From Parelaphostrongylus tenuis (Eukaryota > Nematoda > Chromadorea > Rhabditida > Metastrongylidae), in the NCBI GenBank assembly GCA_019055375.1, contig JAHQIW010000650.1, forward strand, positions 169,280-233,279: a DNA stretch of 64,000 nt, read 5' to 3'. The notes under the pieces are model-generated. The model saw only the letters and a program-made list of their open reading frames with translations. It was not told the origin of the DNA and ran no database searches. A program made the translations under genes and the position numbers. Position 1 is the stretch's first letter. The number at the start of each line of letters is the position of its first letter. Of the stretch, positions 35,801 through 45,350 are shown piece by piece.

Positions 35801-38800
35801 TAGTAATCCTGACATTTTAGCATGCAAATGACGTCACCGATTGGAAATGGGGTCAATTACCCGAAACGAGGGAGAATAAGTTGAAGCAGCAACAAGGGAA
35901 GACTGCGGATACGTTGAAAGCCGAAGGTATTCTTCTCATTCTTCTCCAGATCTTATGTTCTTATTTGATGTTTTCCCTACAATGAATCACAAGTTCAGAT
36001 GTTCCTTTTTACATATATCAAGCTTTTACCACACTGATACATCTGTCTTCTCTTATACATGGAAAGTGATGTCTTACCCAGAGCTTCAGGCGAATCATCA
36101 GGTTGGACATGGTTCCCATGGGGAACTCGCTCATCACCTGCACCAGCTGCAGCTCCAGCTGTTGAAGAAGGTATTTCTCTTGATGAACTATTCAGTCCCA
36201 CAGCTCCATCAGATCCGTCCAAGTTCGAGAAGTATCTGGGAAAGGCTAGCAGTACAGCGTGAGTTCTGTGTTTTTAGTTTTGATGAAATTTAACTCTTTC
36301 GGGACGATAGTTGATCGCTGCGCGCGCGCGCGATTTTCGTTATTTGATTGCGGTTTTCTTTCTCTTTTCTTTCTTTTGAAAAACTTTGTGTTTTTGCGTT
36401 ACTCTTATACTACGATTTTCTATATAAGCTCTCATCTTTTCGGTACTCAAAGAACTTTTTCAAGCATATATAATTCGAATTTCAAACGTAGTCTTCTTTT
36501 GCTTTTCAAAGAGCGTGATGAAAACCTTCACAAAAAAGCCACGCAAAGCCGCAACTGAAGAAACAAAGCAAGGCGAAGAGAATTCTCTTGTTATCGACAA
36601 TTTCGTCATTCTTCTATGGAGTACTCGTTCTATGACAAGAATTTCATCCAGAGAATGTCAAAAAAAAAACTCATTTTACTAATGCTGCGGCTTGTTCTTC
36701 TTTGGCTAGAGCGAGGTTGGTATTCCTCCTTAAGTATTTTGCTTTTTTTTTGTTGAAGGAAAAAGCGTACCAACCTTCTCTAACTTGAGAGAAAAAGAGT
36801 TTTTGAGGTATGATCAATTATTTAGCTCGAGATTTAGTGAAAGTCGGTGTTCTTCAGATTGCTTGGCAATCCAAGAAGACCGTTAGAATGCTCGAACACT
36901 TTACACTCATCCACTAATCAAGTTGTTTTCCTGACCAGCAATCTAAACATCAATCTTACTGGGAGAGGGCAGTCATTAAATGACTTTCCGTCATCTTACA
37001 TCGACAGTCGTGCTTGTTTATCTCGTCAGTTGAACGGAGGAGACCTTTTTAACTACTACTAAAGACGGAATTTGGTCGTATGGAACAAATATGGCGTGTC
37101 GGATCTTATTTTTTTCGGAGCAACTTCATATTTAGAAAAACTTTTTATTTAGTGTAAGCATCGACAGCGGAACTGCTTCACGAGGTACCTCCCAACCGTC
37201 CAGTCCGCCATGCCGTACAGATGGCAGCAATCTTGCCGACAAGGTATGCCTTCTTAGTTCACTGTAGATCATTTTCATTTACGTCTCATTTTTATATGAG
37301 GTATGAGGCGCGTGTGGCACAGTGATTGGAGGTGCCCACGGTACACTCGTTGTCGATGGCTCGATCTAGCACCCAAGGCCTACAAGTCTTCTCTCCGAAG
37401 TGGGCAAGTTTGTAGCAGACTTGCCTGCTAGGAGAGAAGCTATGACTTGCTATATTGGTTGGCGTCTGTCATGAGTCATTGTAAAGGGCAGATATGCATA
37501 CAATAGACCCAAGCGATGCTTGAAGAAGTTGAATGCTTGCTGCGTCCTTCAGGAACCGATCACTGACGAGAGCTCTGTCTTTTCTGTTTCTTTTCATGTA
37601 AGGCATTTCCAGACTCCCACTCAAGAAGTCGTACCCACTATCAATAATCCGGCGGAACAGCAACGTACACGTAATGCTAGTGATCAAAGAAGTGCTGTGA
37701 GTAGCGATGATATTTTGTGAGTTATCCATTCGGATGATTTTCTTGGTTGCTTTTTTCATCTCCTCAGAATTTCAAAGCCTTTTCTGAATAATTCACAGCC
37801 TCTTCTTGGTGAGTCAGAACACGAGGGTTTTATAATAAATCTATGCGAACATTTGATTGTTTGGGAAGCCGGTGGCCGAGTGGGATAGTGATGCTCGGCG
37901 AGGCTCGCGTATCGCTTCTCTCCAGCATTCTCCGGCGTCTTAGTAGCGAATCTCCTACAGAACTGTTAACTTGGCTACACTCGAGAGCACAAGGAGATCC
38001 ACCTCAACAGATCTCTGCAACGTTCGTGAAGAAGACGAAATTCTCAAACAAACGATCATTGTCGAGGAGACGACTCAGGTGCTAGAAGTACTGCGATTCG
38101 CGCAGTGAAAAAAGACATCATGCAGGTCAGGTTAAACGATGAAGTTCTTTTGTCTTATTGCGATTAAAATCTAGGCTCTCGCAATTTTTTTCTGTTGAAG
38201 CTATGAAGGTGTTTTGCTGACTGAGCTCTAGAACACCTGGTCTTCCCAGGCTCAAGAAGAAATCCATGAAACGTCAGCTGTTCGAATAAATTTCCAATAT
38301 TGCCCTCAGGTTCTGGTTCATGAAGATAACCTCTGAATCGGTCTTGCAAAGTATTACAAAATGTATAAAAAAATGTATGAATATTTCATCTACTTCACTT
38401 CTCTCTCTTCTCTCTCTCTCTCTTTCTTCTCTTCTTTCTCTTCTCTCTTTCCTTCTTTCTCTCTTTCTCTCTCTTTCTTTCTCTCTGTGATTACTTATAA
38501 TCAATACCATTCGAGCTATTGTTCTTGAAGTTGTGAAACTTTCTTTTTTCTATGACCACCCTCCTTTATAGCCCACTGAGTGAAGATGAGTCTGAAGACG
38601 TTCGCCCCTACTAATGAGTCCCGTCCTTCATACATGCTATCACTTCGTCTTTCTTCTGAGAAAACTGAAGAGTCTTGGTTTGGTGTATGGAGCGAATGAA
38701 TGTCGATTTAGTATCACGACTAAGTTTCAGGTCAGTCAAAGCACCAAATAACAGCCTTCAGGGTTTTCAAGCTATTACCTGGGTTTTTGCATCAATCTAA

Positions 38801-41800
38801 ACATTTACAGGGAACATCATGGTGTAGTTGTAATATATATTTATACAAATGGTATGAACGGATTGTGATCTCCGACATCGACGGGACCATTACGAAAAGC
38901 GATGTACTTGGTCATGTTATTCCAGCTATCGGTGGCACATGGGCCCACACTGGCGTAGCTGAGCTCTTCAATAGAATAAAGAATAATGGGTTTGCACTTC
39001 TTACTTTCATCGATCTATTGGGTGATGATCTTATCACAGTCCATTGTCGAAAACTGTAGCTGATTTTTTTTGCCTCTAAATTTACATAATGTTTAGCCTA
39101 TATGGACTATAAAGATCGCTTCAGATATAAGATGGTGTACTTGTCATCTCGAGCTATCGGGCAGAGTCACACTACGAAACAGTACTTGAAGAGTATTGCT
39201 CAGGATAGCAAGCAGCTTCCAGACGGTCCGGTAGCTGCTGTCTCCGACCAGTGTCCTGGTTGCATTTAGAAGGTCTGTTTCTAGCAGTAATATATCATTA
39301 GTTGGATTTATATAGTTAATTTGCTAGGTTTTACCATCTAGTTATATTTCTAAAGATATGAGTATTATGGGAAACTTTTGACATCAGGCGAGAGCTGAAC
39401 GCGCGTCTCACCCTTTACGCAGGATCATGGTACTATTACACCATCGAGACCACCCGCTTCGATGCTATCTTTTTGTTCTAGGAAGGCATCGACGCTGTCA
39501 ATCCATCGAAAAGCAAACCAAAAAAGGGTTGTTGACTGACAGCTTCGATGCCTTATAGCGAGCAAAAGTGACGGAAGAGCGGTGGCCCCGGTAGTGTAGT
39601 GGTAGCACGTGCTCTGGGTTCGGGTAAGAACCGAAGAACCGGTTCAATTCCTGCCAAGGTCGAAAGTTTTGCATGTAACTTAGCATCTTTGGACATATCA
39701 TTAATACATCATAACACTGCTATCAGAGTGGCGGAATAAGAAAGTCTTGGAGATTACATATCCCTAGCTATAACTGTTTTAGAGAAGTTATTGAACGTCG
39801 ACCGGAAGAATTCAAGATCGCTGCGTTAACTGATCTGAAGAAACTCTTCCCTGTGAAACAGCCATTTTTTGCTGGATTCGGAAATCGAGAAACTGTAAGG
39901 CCAGAGTTGGCAGTAATTTGGTTTTAATAATGTTGAATAATGTGCAGATAGAAATATTTCTCTAATTCTCACCTGTTTTCAACCCATTCGCGACAACCGC
40001 TTTCTGTTCCTTTTTCAAAATCTTGGTAACCATTAGATATCTTGAATCTCAAGGATTTCTGATACTCTACTTGTTTTTGGAAAGGCGTTTATGTGCGCTG
40101 TAGCAGTACAAATAAGATTCTGTTCCACACTTGGCGCGTTTTAGCGTATATTTCTGTAACTATTCGAACATTTTTTCTCCTTCCCACAGAGTCGTTTTTT
40201 TTGTATTGTAGGGGAAACTTTGTTCTATCATCCTGTGGGCCTACGTTTTTCCTCTCCTATCTGTTTTGCTAAATAACCCCTACTAAGCCTAAGCCTATGG
40301 CTTAGTGTCTCAAGCCTATGCGCGGAATAGCATATGAACGTGTAGAGTAAATTTGGAGTACCAATACCATACATTTTATCTATAGTTATATACAATCGGC
40401 GAAAACGCTAAATATTAAAACAAAAATTGAGCGCCACATATATTCGCACTGTGCGATTGACACCCACCCACCCATACATCTTAGCGGATAAGGAGTTTAC
40501 GCAGAGAGTATAACCTAATCTTCTTTTGGCTGATACAGCGCACTAGGAGGTCCTTTTGATACCGTTTCTTATATGGCAACAAAGGAAGATTTGACCTCAT
40601 TCGCTGGACAAGAAGTTTTCATAGGAGTGTGAGTAAATATTTCTCGAAATTCAAATCTCTGGCTAGTGCGCTACGTACTCCTTTTCGAAGGGCCCTTGTA
40701 TAACGTTGTCGTGTTCAAAATGAAACCATGTTTCACATCGGTCGCTTGCTTTCAATTATTCCTCTAGAAGCAAGAACAGCACATGAGCGTGTAGAGGAGA
40801 TCTTTTAGTGTTAGAATCACGCGTTTTACTCTGAGTTTTTTTGGAGCGGCGAAAAAATTTCCTACTGAATAGCAAGTATCGCATTTTATACGTGATGCGC
40901 CAACACATTTCGATCTTTCGGTCACGGAACGCCGTATCGAATCTGCGGCGACAGACATCCCGCCCACGCACTAGCCGACAAACAAGTGCGCCACGTATGT
41001 GAAACTTAGTGGCATTTTCTCTGCTACACTGCAGTGAAACGGTCTTCACTGAGAATAGCGTTGGAATGGCTGAAACTTACGCTATCGAATGATTACTAAT
41101 AGTCTAAAAGAAGAGCTCTGTACTGCGAGAAAAAAGCGTTTGTAAAACAGATTTGTTTCCTTCTTGTTACAGCGTAACAAAAACGCTTTTTTCAAAAAGT
41201 AGCCACGTAGTGTACTAGCCGGAGATATGAGCTTTCGAATGATTACTAAAAGTGCAATGGAAAGTTTTGTCCAGCGAAAAGGGTCGAATCTTCATTTGTT
41301 GTCATATAAGAGACAAGTACCGTCCTTTTCACAAACCGTGTGCACTACCAGAATTGTTGAGATTTAAGCTATCGAATGGCTACTAAAACTTCAAGTCTCA
41401 GCAACAAACGCATTTTTTTCTAAGCATTGAAAATGGGTGCGGATTAAAAAAAGTACCTTCAAGTTTTTGAACCTCGGGCGAGAGTTGAACACACGTCTTA
41501 CCCTTTACGACTATGGGGGGAAGGGGGGGGGGGGGCTGGCATGGCACTGCCGAGGGTCCTGTTCTGCTAAAACGTTTTCTGTGATACAAGATATCAAGGT
41601 ATCATCTGTTGATTTTGAGTGCTATGCAGATCATCCAACCTTGGGCAGAAGTTGAACTCCCGTTGCACGCATACCGAGCAGGACACAGGTAAGTGGTAGC
41701 AGAGCAATAGTCCCGCTAGCACCGCACGCGCCCATTGAAAGGGTGAGACGACAGTTTAACTTCCTTCCGAGGATCGAAGTTTTTCATACCACTGGGCACT

Positions 41801-43893
41801 TTTGGATATTTAGTTAAAACATTAATTCACTGCTAGAAACTGTGTTAAAGAGAGTTTTCCTTGATTTTTACAGGATGTGAAGTCTTATCTTGCGGTGGAC
41901 ATCATGCCTGCTCAAATTCTTATCATCGATCCTTCTGGTCGTGTACGTCGGTCGGATTCTATCGGATATGTCAGCAATTATCTATCAATGGCTACTGAAA
42001 CGGCCGACTACTTGTTTCCACCATTGAAAAAGATGTTGGTTTTTTTGAATAATTTTTTTTTTCGATCCCTAAAAATATTGGAACTTTGTAATAGGGGGCA
42101 TAGCCGGATGGCATGTGCCACTAATGAGGCTCGAGGTGAAACCGAAACCTACGTCTAGCACTAGACATTCATAACAGACCTCATGAAAGGCTTAACATGT
42201 TATCAGACCATATATATGTATGAACATGCATACATATATGTATTTATGCACATACATGTGTATATATGCATATATGCATGCATACATGTACATACATAAA
42301 TATACATATATATATGTTTGTATATAAGTATATATAAAACTTTGCAGACTATTCTACCTTCCTTTGATATTTTTCTTGACTCCGTCAGAACTTGACTCGG
42401 TCAAGCTTCCATTTGACTGTTGGAAAGTCAAGCATTTTCATGGTAGTTGAGCGATCGCTGCGATGGGGTAGTGGTAGCAGGCGCTTCCGGTAAAGGTGAA
42501 ACACGTATTCAACTCCACCCCCTCCCCCTTGGAGTCGGTTCCTTATCAGCATCCGATATATATAATTACAACATTATGACACTGCTAGAAAGCAGTGAAA
42601 GAAGAAGAATTTTGAAGACTAGAATGTTTTTCCTCTTCTCGTTCTTGAGTGATCTCGGTAGTTTAGGATCGACAATTGAAAACATTGTCTACTGTTAACT
42701 ACAAGAAATGAACTTTCGTCTTGTTTTTAGTCGTCAAAGTTTAATTCCTTGGAGCCTCTAAGGTCATTTGTGTTCAAATAGTTATCTTTACTATGTCATA
42801 TCATCCAACAGAATATTTAAATCTTTTGGACGATGACCGGCGATATGCACAAATTCAATGAATACATTGGAGGCAGTCTGCCTTTGTACAGAAAGCATTT
42901 TTTCCGCGCGTTTTGTTGTCGCTTTGATTTCTGTGGTGTATTTTTTCTTATAGAAGCAGTAGCTCGCTTATCCCCATGCACGAAAAGCATACGAAGTAAA
43001 AGGTGCCTTGTAGTACAGCGTCTTATGTTTTATCCAGAGTTTTCTCCAAAGCGTAAGAAAAGCCTGAAATTGATAACAAGTAATTGCACGCCAAATGTGA
43101 GTCGCACTGCGCGGCGAATTAACCTCGCGATCGATGCCATAGTCACTCATACACATTAATTGGCAAGAAATTCGCGTTGAGTGCGAAACTTGCTCTTCTT
43201 TTGGCTCCTACAACGTACTAACAATTCCCATCCAGAAACCAGGTTAGCCCACAAAGTCATTGAGATTTAAGTTGTCAAATGATCACATAAAGTTTAGGAA
43301 AGCTCAATCCAGCGAAAAGCGCGCCAAGTGTGGAAGATAATTTATCTTTTCTGCTGCAGCGCACTAAAAAGGTCTTTTCACAAGTAAAGCAGAAAAATTA
43401 CCGAGACTTGCGCTACCGAATGCCTATCCAATCTCAAAAACGCACAAAGTGCGTTGTTCCTAGAGGGTTTCCATTTCAGAATGCACACAAGTGGCAGAAA
43501 CGTTCCGAAAACCAAGTCTGCACGCCGTGGTTTCAAGCGCCGTTTCCTTATGTGTTAAGAGGCTGTTCTAGGAGGAAAACTTCTCACGAAACAGGATAAA
43601 ATCTATCTTTATTCAGTTCGAGGAGTAAATCCGTTAGCGATTTGAAAGATGAGCAACTTCAACCATCATGGACAAGTCCATTGGAGCATAGGTAAGAATA
43701 AAAACTTTGTGTCTGCTTTTGTTCTTCTTGACATTTCAACTTCGAATGGCTGCACACAGCTGTCAATATTTTCAGTTCGTTTACTTATTGGAATTCAGAA
43801 AAACAAGGTTCTAACCTAACAGATACCGATATAGCAGCCTATGAAGCAAAACGTGTAAAAACATCAGCCGAGAAGAATACAAAGAAGAAATGA
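29845..43893 (+). CDS. lpin-1: Lipin (Mg-dependent phosphatidate phosphatase), multi-exon, partly disrupted
   Basis: Lipins convert phosphatidate to diacylglycerol at the ER and nuclear envelope. Supported exons: 29866-29982, 32044-32211, 32289-32425, 32645-32731, 33674-33833, 35618-35758, 35821-35926, about 36084-36258, 37153-37243, 37553-37716, 37768-37808, 38572-38730, 38811-38989, 39125-39272, 39783-39894, 41874-42038, 43617-43691, and possibly a last one from 43823. N-LIP signs are [24 protein letters not shown] and [16 protein letters not shown] basic PQRRKRSR stretch may be a nuclear localisation signal. [10 protein letters not shown] follows, then the HAD motif [15 protein letters not shown] (DIDGT at 38874-38888), [13 protein letters not shown] and [17 protein letters not shown]. 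The 5' exon for the N-terminal amphipathic helix was not found; the ATG at 29845 is probably intronic. The exon 35821/36084 junction needs a weak acceptor. One or more exons between 37808 and 38572 and between 42038 and 43617 are missing by phase. Three +1 shifts lie in 38572-39272. Confidence 0.88.
29866..29982 (+). CDS. lpin-1: Lipin exon: first N-LIP segment
   Basis: The acceptor ccttccaacag precedes 29866 and the donor gtaatt follows 29982. The 39 codons start [17 protein letters not shown] and include [11 protein letters not shown]. In known lipins about 30 residues (an amphipathic helix ending in N-P-A-T-L-S-G) precede this point. I therefore take it as an internal exon starting in phase 0, although an ATG in the same frame exists at 29845. 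Confidence 0.85.
30313..30615 (+). mobile_element. SINE family A, near-full-length copy in a lipin intron
   Basis: Head atatggcgcagtaattagag and ggttcgacctcgcgc, body ccatccatccctccggggtc, then cagacttgtctgggagg, and gccgagagcttcatcctgt at the tail. It has the same sense as lipin. This and the 1250 copy are the best preserved of the family. Confidence 0.75.
31598..31700 (-). mobile_element. SINE family B, reverse-oriented head
   Basis: Plus-strand order aactttcaaccatagggagg, then gtcgaaatcgcgtctcac, then taccacttcaccagcggggt. This is the reverse complement of the family B head seen at 39588 and elsewhere. Confidence 0.5.
32828..32853 (+). repeat. (AGT)n microsatellite
   Basis: Repeated tag/agt trinucleotides in a lipin intron. 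Confidence 0.9.
32855..32950. mobile_element. Small TIR element with gctgacgtttcg end
   Basis: ggctgacgtttcgccga on the left is mirrored by gacgaagcgtcagccc on the right, about 95 bp apart. Inside, acctggaaagaccaggt is itself a small palindrome. A related piece in reverse orientation is at 38230-38285 (cctggtcttcccaggctc, then tgaaacgtcagctg). Confidence 0.6.
33000..33610. mobile_element. Cluster of three family B SINE pieces in a lipin intron
   Basis: A reverse head is at 33000-33075 (aggctagagttgaacctac). A forward copy is at 33185-33350 (gtggtgtagtaggtagcctg, ending in ctagaaagcagtgaaa). A further reverse head is at 33525-33610 (gcgagagttgagcgcgc, then tggctaaccactacccat). All lie in the intron between lipin exons 32645-32731 and 33674-33833. 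Confidence 0.6.
33674..33833 (+). CDS. lpin-1: Lipin exon with basic nuclear-localisation-like stretch
   Basis: 53 codons after a split Lys codon; acceptor tctcttacag, donor gtggat. It encodes [17 protein letters not shown] and then [13 protein letters not shown]. In lipins a polybasic patch in this region serves in nuclear import and in phosphatidate binding at membranes. The assignment of that role here is by position and composition. Confidence 0.8.
34494..34507 (+). repeat. C14 homopolymer
   Basis: Fourteen consecutive C in a lipin intron. Confidence 0.95.
35125..35225 (-). mobile_element. SINE family B, reverse-oriented head
   Basis: ctttcgaccccaaacgagag, then gtcgaatttggggtttcgtc, then gctgccactacacctgcgag: the reverse complement of a family B head. 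Confidence 0.5.
35618..35926 (+). CDS. lpin-1: Two lipin exons carrying the acidic and WKWGQLPE segments
   Basis: Exon 35618-35758 (47 codons, acceptor tttttaag, donor gtgggt) encodes [20 protein letters not shown] and ends DQHRNIPEP. Exon 35821-35926 (acceptor acattttag, donor gtattc) encodes [19 protein letters not shown]. The W-K-W-G-x-L-P block is a well-known conserved lipin motif. These exons are separated by a 62-base intron. Confidence 0.85.
37305..37540 (+). mobile_element. SINE family A copy in a lipin intron
   Basis: gcgtgtggcacagtgattgg and cgatggctcgatctagc form a diverged head. gacttgcctgctaggag and agtcattgtaaagggcag match the body. It lies only about 15 bases upstream of the lipin exon at 37553. 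Confidence 0.65.
37866..38140 (+). other. Unassigned open region between lipin exons, with a tRNA-Ser/Leu-like stretch
   Basis: By splice phase, an exon beginning with two bases and ending with two bases must lie between 37808 and 38572. The frame over about 37977-38090 (for example [20 protein letters not shown]) is open and acidic and could be it, but it ends in a stop before the next good donor at 38126. The start of this stretch, ggtggccgagtggg, resembles a tRNA-Ser/Leu D-arm, suggesting a repeat has landed here. Confidence 0.35.
38395..38490 (+). repeat. CT/TTC microsatellite tract
   Basis: Pyrimidine-only run of about 90 bases with tctctctctc and tttctt units, in a lipin intron 80 bases upstream of the exon at 38572. 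Confidence 0.92.
38572..38730 (+). pseudogene. lpin-1: Lipin exon upstream of the catalytic exon, with two apparent +1 shifts
   Basis: The expected lipin order is readable only in three successive frames. [12 protein letters not shown] is followed after the CCCC at about 38606-38609 by [18 protein letters not shown]. After the AAAA at about 38663-38666 comes [20 protein letters not shown]. Dropping one base in each homopolymer would make the length (157) fit the phases of both neighbours. Either there are two assembly homopolymer errors or the gene is newly broken. Confidence 0.7.
38811..38989 (+). CDS. lpin-1: Lipin catalytic exon (HAD DxDGT motif)
   Basis: Acceptor acatttacag, donor gtttgc. 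The 59 codons encode [20 protein letters not shown] and then [16 protein letters not shown]. The first Asp of DIDGT is the nucleophile and the second the general acid in HAD-type phosphatidate phosphatases; both are present. The frame is intact across the whole exon. Confidence 0.95.
39125..39272 (+). pseudogene. lpin-1: Lipin C-LIP exon with one apparent +1 shift
   Basis: It encodes [20 protein letters not shown] and goes on to LPDGPV. It then needs a one-base skip at about 39231-39236 to continue [12 protein letters not shown] into the next exon. Without the skip the frame ends at a TAG just before the donor. The 148-base length is one more than the flanking phases allow, which independently supports an extra base. 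Confidence 0.75.
39380..39735. mobile_element. Inverted pair of family B SINEs in a lipin intron
   Basis: A reverse head at 39380-39455 (gcgagagctgaacgcgcg, then tactattacaccatcgag) faces a forward copy at 39588-39735. The forward copy reads cggtagtgtagtggtagcac, then aaccggttcaattcctgc, then gaaagttttgcatgtaac. About 130 bases separate them, so a lipin pre-mRNA could form an imperfect hairpin here. Confidence 0.65.
39783..39894 (+). CDS. lpin-1: Lipin C-LIP exon
   Basis: Acceptor taactgttttag, donor gtaagg. The 37 codons encode [20 protein letters not shown] and then [12 protein letters not shown], matching the conserved C-terminal part of the lipin HAD domain. The frame is intact. Confidence 0.9.
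41030..41420 (+). repeat. Local array of a ~150-bp interspersed repeat (family R1)
   Basis: Three successive units are marked by acttacgctatcgaatgatt at about 41077, gatatgagctttcgaatgat at about 41225 and gatttaagctatcgaatggc at about 41363. They share gtccagcgaaaa, gtgaaac and cttttttcaaaaag-type segments. The same unit recurs, singly and in both orientations, near 1140, 16235, 16830, 17800, 18360, 24880, 30880, 34180, 35000, 40090, 40640, 43265, 43410, 51560, 51715, 52830 and 53420. Confidence 0.7.
41515..41533 (+). repeat. G-rich homopolymer tract
   Basis: Gggggg, two A, then a further long G run in a lipin intron, inside a reverse-oriented family B SINE head (about 41468-41550). Confidence 0.9.
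41690..41835 (+). mobile_element. SINE family B copy in a lipin intron
   Basis: gtaagtggtagcagagca at the head, gacagtttaacttccttcc at the B-box position and ggatcgaagtttttcatacc in the body, ending in ttcactgctagaaactg just upstream of the exon at 41874. Confidence 0.55.
41874..42038 (+). CDS. lpin-1: Lipin C-LIP exon
   Basis: Acceptor gatttttacag, likely donor gttttt after 42038. It encodes [20 protein letters not shown] and [17 protein letters not shown] and ends [10 protein letters not shown]. The conserved lipin C-terminus up to the LFPPL block is intact. The donor is T-rich and weak. Confidence 0.88.
42200..42345. repeat. Alternating purine-pyrimidine tract
   Basis: Almost continuous alternation of catata, tgcata and acatgt units over about 140 bases in a lipin intron. 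It follows a solo M1 MITE arm (42096-42209, containing ccgaaacctacgtctag). Confidence 0.85.
42460..42600 (+). mobile_element. SINE family B copy in a lipin intron
   Basis: gatggggtagtggtagcagg and cgtattcaactccacc form the head. cccttggagtcggttcc, then gatatatataattacaac and actgctagaaagcagtgaaa form the family B body and tail. Confidence 0.65.
43617..43691 (+). CDS. lpin-1: Probable lipin C-terminal exon
   Basis: Acceptor ctttattcag, donor gtaaga. It encodes [20 protein letters not shown] and then PLEHR. It has no strong family motif, but its place, strand, Ser/Lys content and clean splice sites fit a lipin tail. The downstream segment from 43823 ([20 protein letters not shown], stop 43891-43893) looks coding but is out of phase with this exon by one base. 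Confidence 0.5.
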
Positions 43894-45035
43894 AGAGGGT
43901 TGTATTCTAAAGAAGATATCATCATTTTCAGGAATGTAACTAAATTACAGTGTTTGCTAGTGACATTGGCACCCCTCATAGTGTACTTATAGTCTTATTT
44001 CCATTTCACATTCAATGCTTTTAGTAAGATAATCCATTAATACAATTCACCTTGTGTTGCTACTGGTATTTTCTTTCAATATGGGTTTGAGTTGCTGTAC
44101 AAGTTCGTTCATCGTTGACATGTTTCTACAGATTCCATATTGTAACGTGTTACTTACGATATTGAGTTATTATTGTCAACTTCGTCTCTTCTGGTCTTTC
44201 GTTAGAGTAGTTTAAATTCTTGCCCAAAAACACGGATAACTGAACATAAACGGACGCAGTGCACTCACTCCTACGAAGATCACACCCACTGCTCATTATG
44301 CGTTTATTATTCTCTACGAATTTTTCTCGGTGTTGAAGTTATCAATGTATCATGTCACTTACATTCCTTCTTTAGAATGTAGTTCGTTTTTCCAGCGGAG
44401 AAGTGTTTCTTTCGTGATGAAAAGTCTTAAACATTCTGGATTAACTCAATCTGTGACTATATTGCTTGTTTTTTTTTCTCTCAGTTAGTCAGTCATTATT
44501 ATTAAGTATTCAGTGTTATCGTTGTTTATGACTGTATTTGTTTTTGTTTAGAATTTTTTTTAGAATTTTTATAGTACAGATAAAGGCCTCGCCTACGTGT
44601 GTTTGTTATACCTCCATAGTCATTTACTAAGAGAGCATAATGATTTGCTCATTTTTCAACCTGTTTTGGACGGTGGTCATTTTCTGCTGGCCCGATCATT
44701 GGGACGGTGCGAATAGTGGAGCGCACTCCAATGATAGTCGGTACTTGTATATATCACCACTAAAAAATACGCTTGTTAAGGCCCATGGACTTCGTTTTTA
44801 ATGCCTTTGCGGAAGTCTCTGCGTGATATTTCAATTTTTTCTGATGATAAAGTGTCTCAAATATCCATACTTTACTATAAAGTGTCAGATTCATGGTGCA
44901 CGCTCTAATATTCCTACTGTCTGAGACTGTAAGACAAGCGTGAATGAAAAATCATACATGCCGTCCCAGATGAGTAAACCATGTGTGCTTCGTCAGATTC
45001 CATATAAGGGGCTGAGTTATTCGTGACGTCTTCAC
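43894..45035. other. Lipin 3' flank and intergenic
   Basis: AT-rich, with no coding segment recognised and no repeat family copy noticed. Confidence 0.4.
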
Positions 45036-45039
45036 ATTT

Positions 45040-45350
45040 ACTGTGCGAATCTCAACATTTCTGACCATTGAATCGTTTCCTAGCATTGATTTGACCACCT
45101 TCTTGATTGCAGCTTGAGATTAGTAGTCGCCTATGTTATTTGAATATATCGGCTGGATCAATTCTCCTTCGACTCTTACGGCACCTGAGCTAGGTCGTTA
45201 CTGCGTTTGCAGGAGTAGGCTGGGTTCACTCCAGTCTGGCTTCAGTCTCCCCGATAGATGAGAGGAGTGGTAGGCTCAGATGAGATCCGACCAACATGTG
45301 CTGGTGATGGACATCACCACTACCACCGCGCCACCTACCCTCTTAAATGT
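45040..45350 (-). mobile_element. tRNA-derived SINE, family E
   Basis: Shares order and sequence with 52350-52700: cgtcttcacattt, then atcgtttcctagcattg, then tggatcaattctcc, then tgctggtgatggac, then ccactaccaccgcgcc. On the minus strand the last part reads ggcgcggtggtagtggtg, an A-box-like tRNA start. Confidence 0.6.

Noticed and set aside
35955..36293. 112-codon plus frame rich in His/Gln/Leu
   Set aside because: It overlaps the lipin exon in another frame. The overlapping frame has the lipin-like [10 protein letters not shown] and EEGISLDEL, so this one is taken as a shadow, with the caveat noted in findings.
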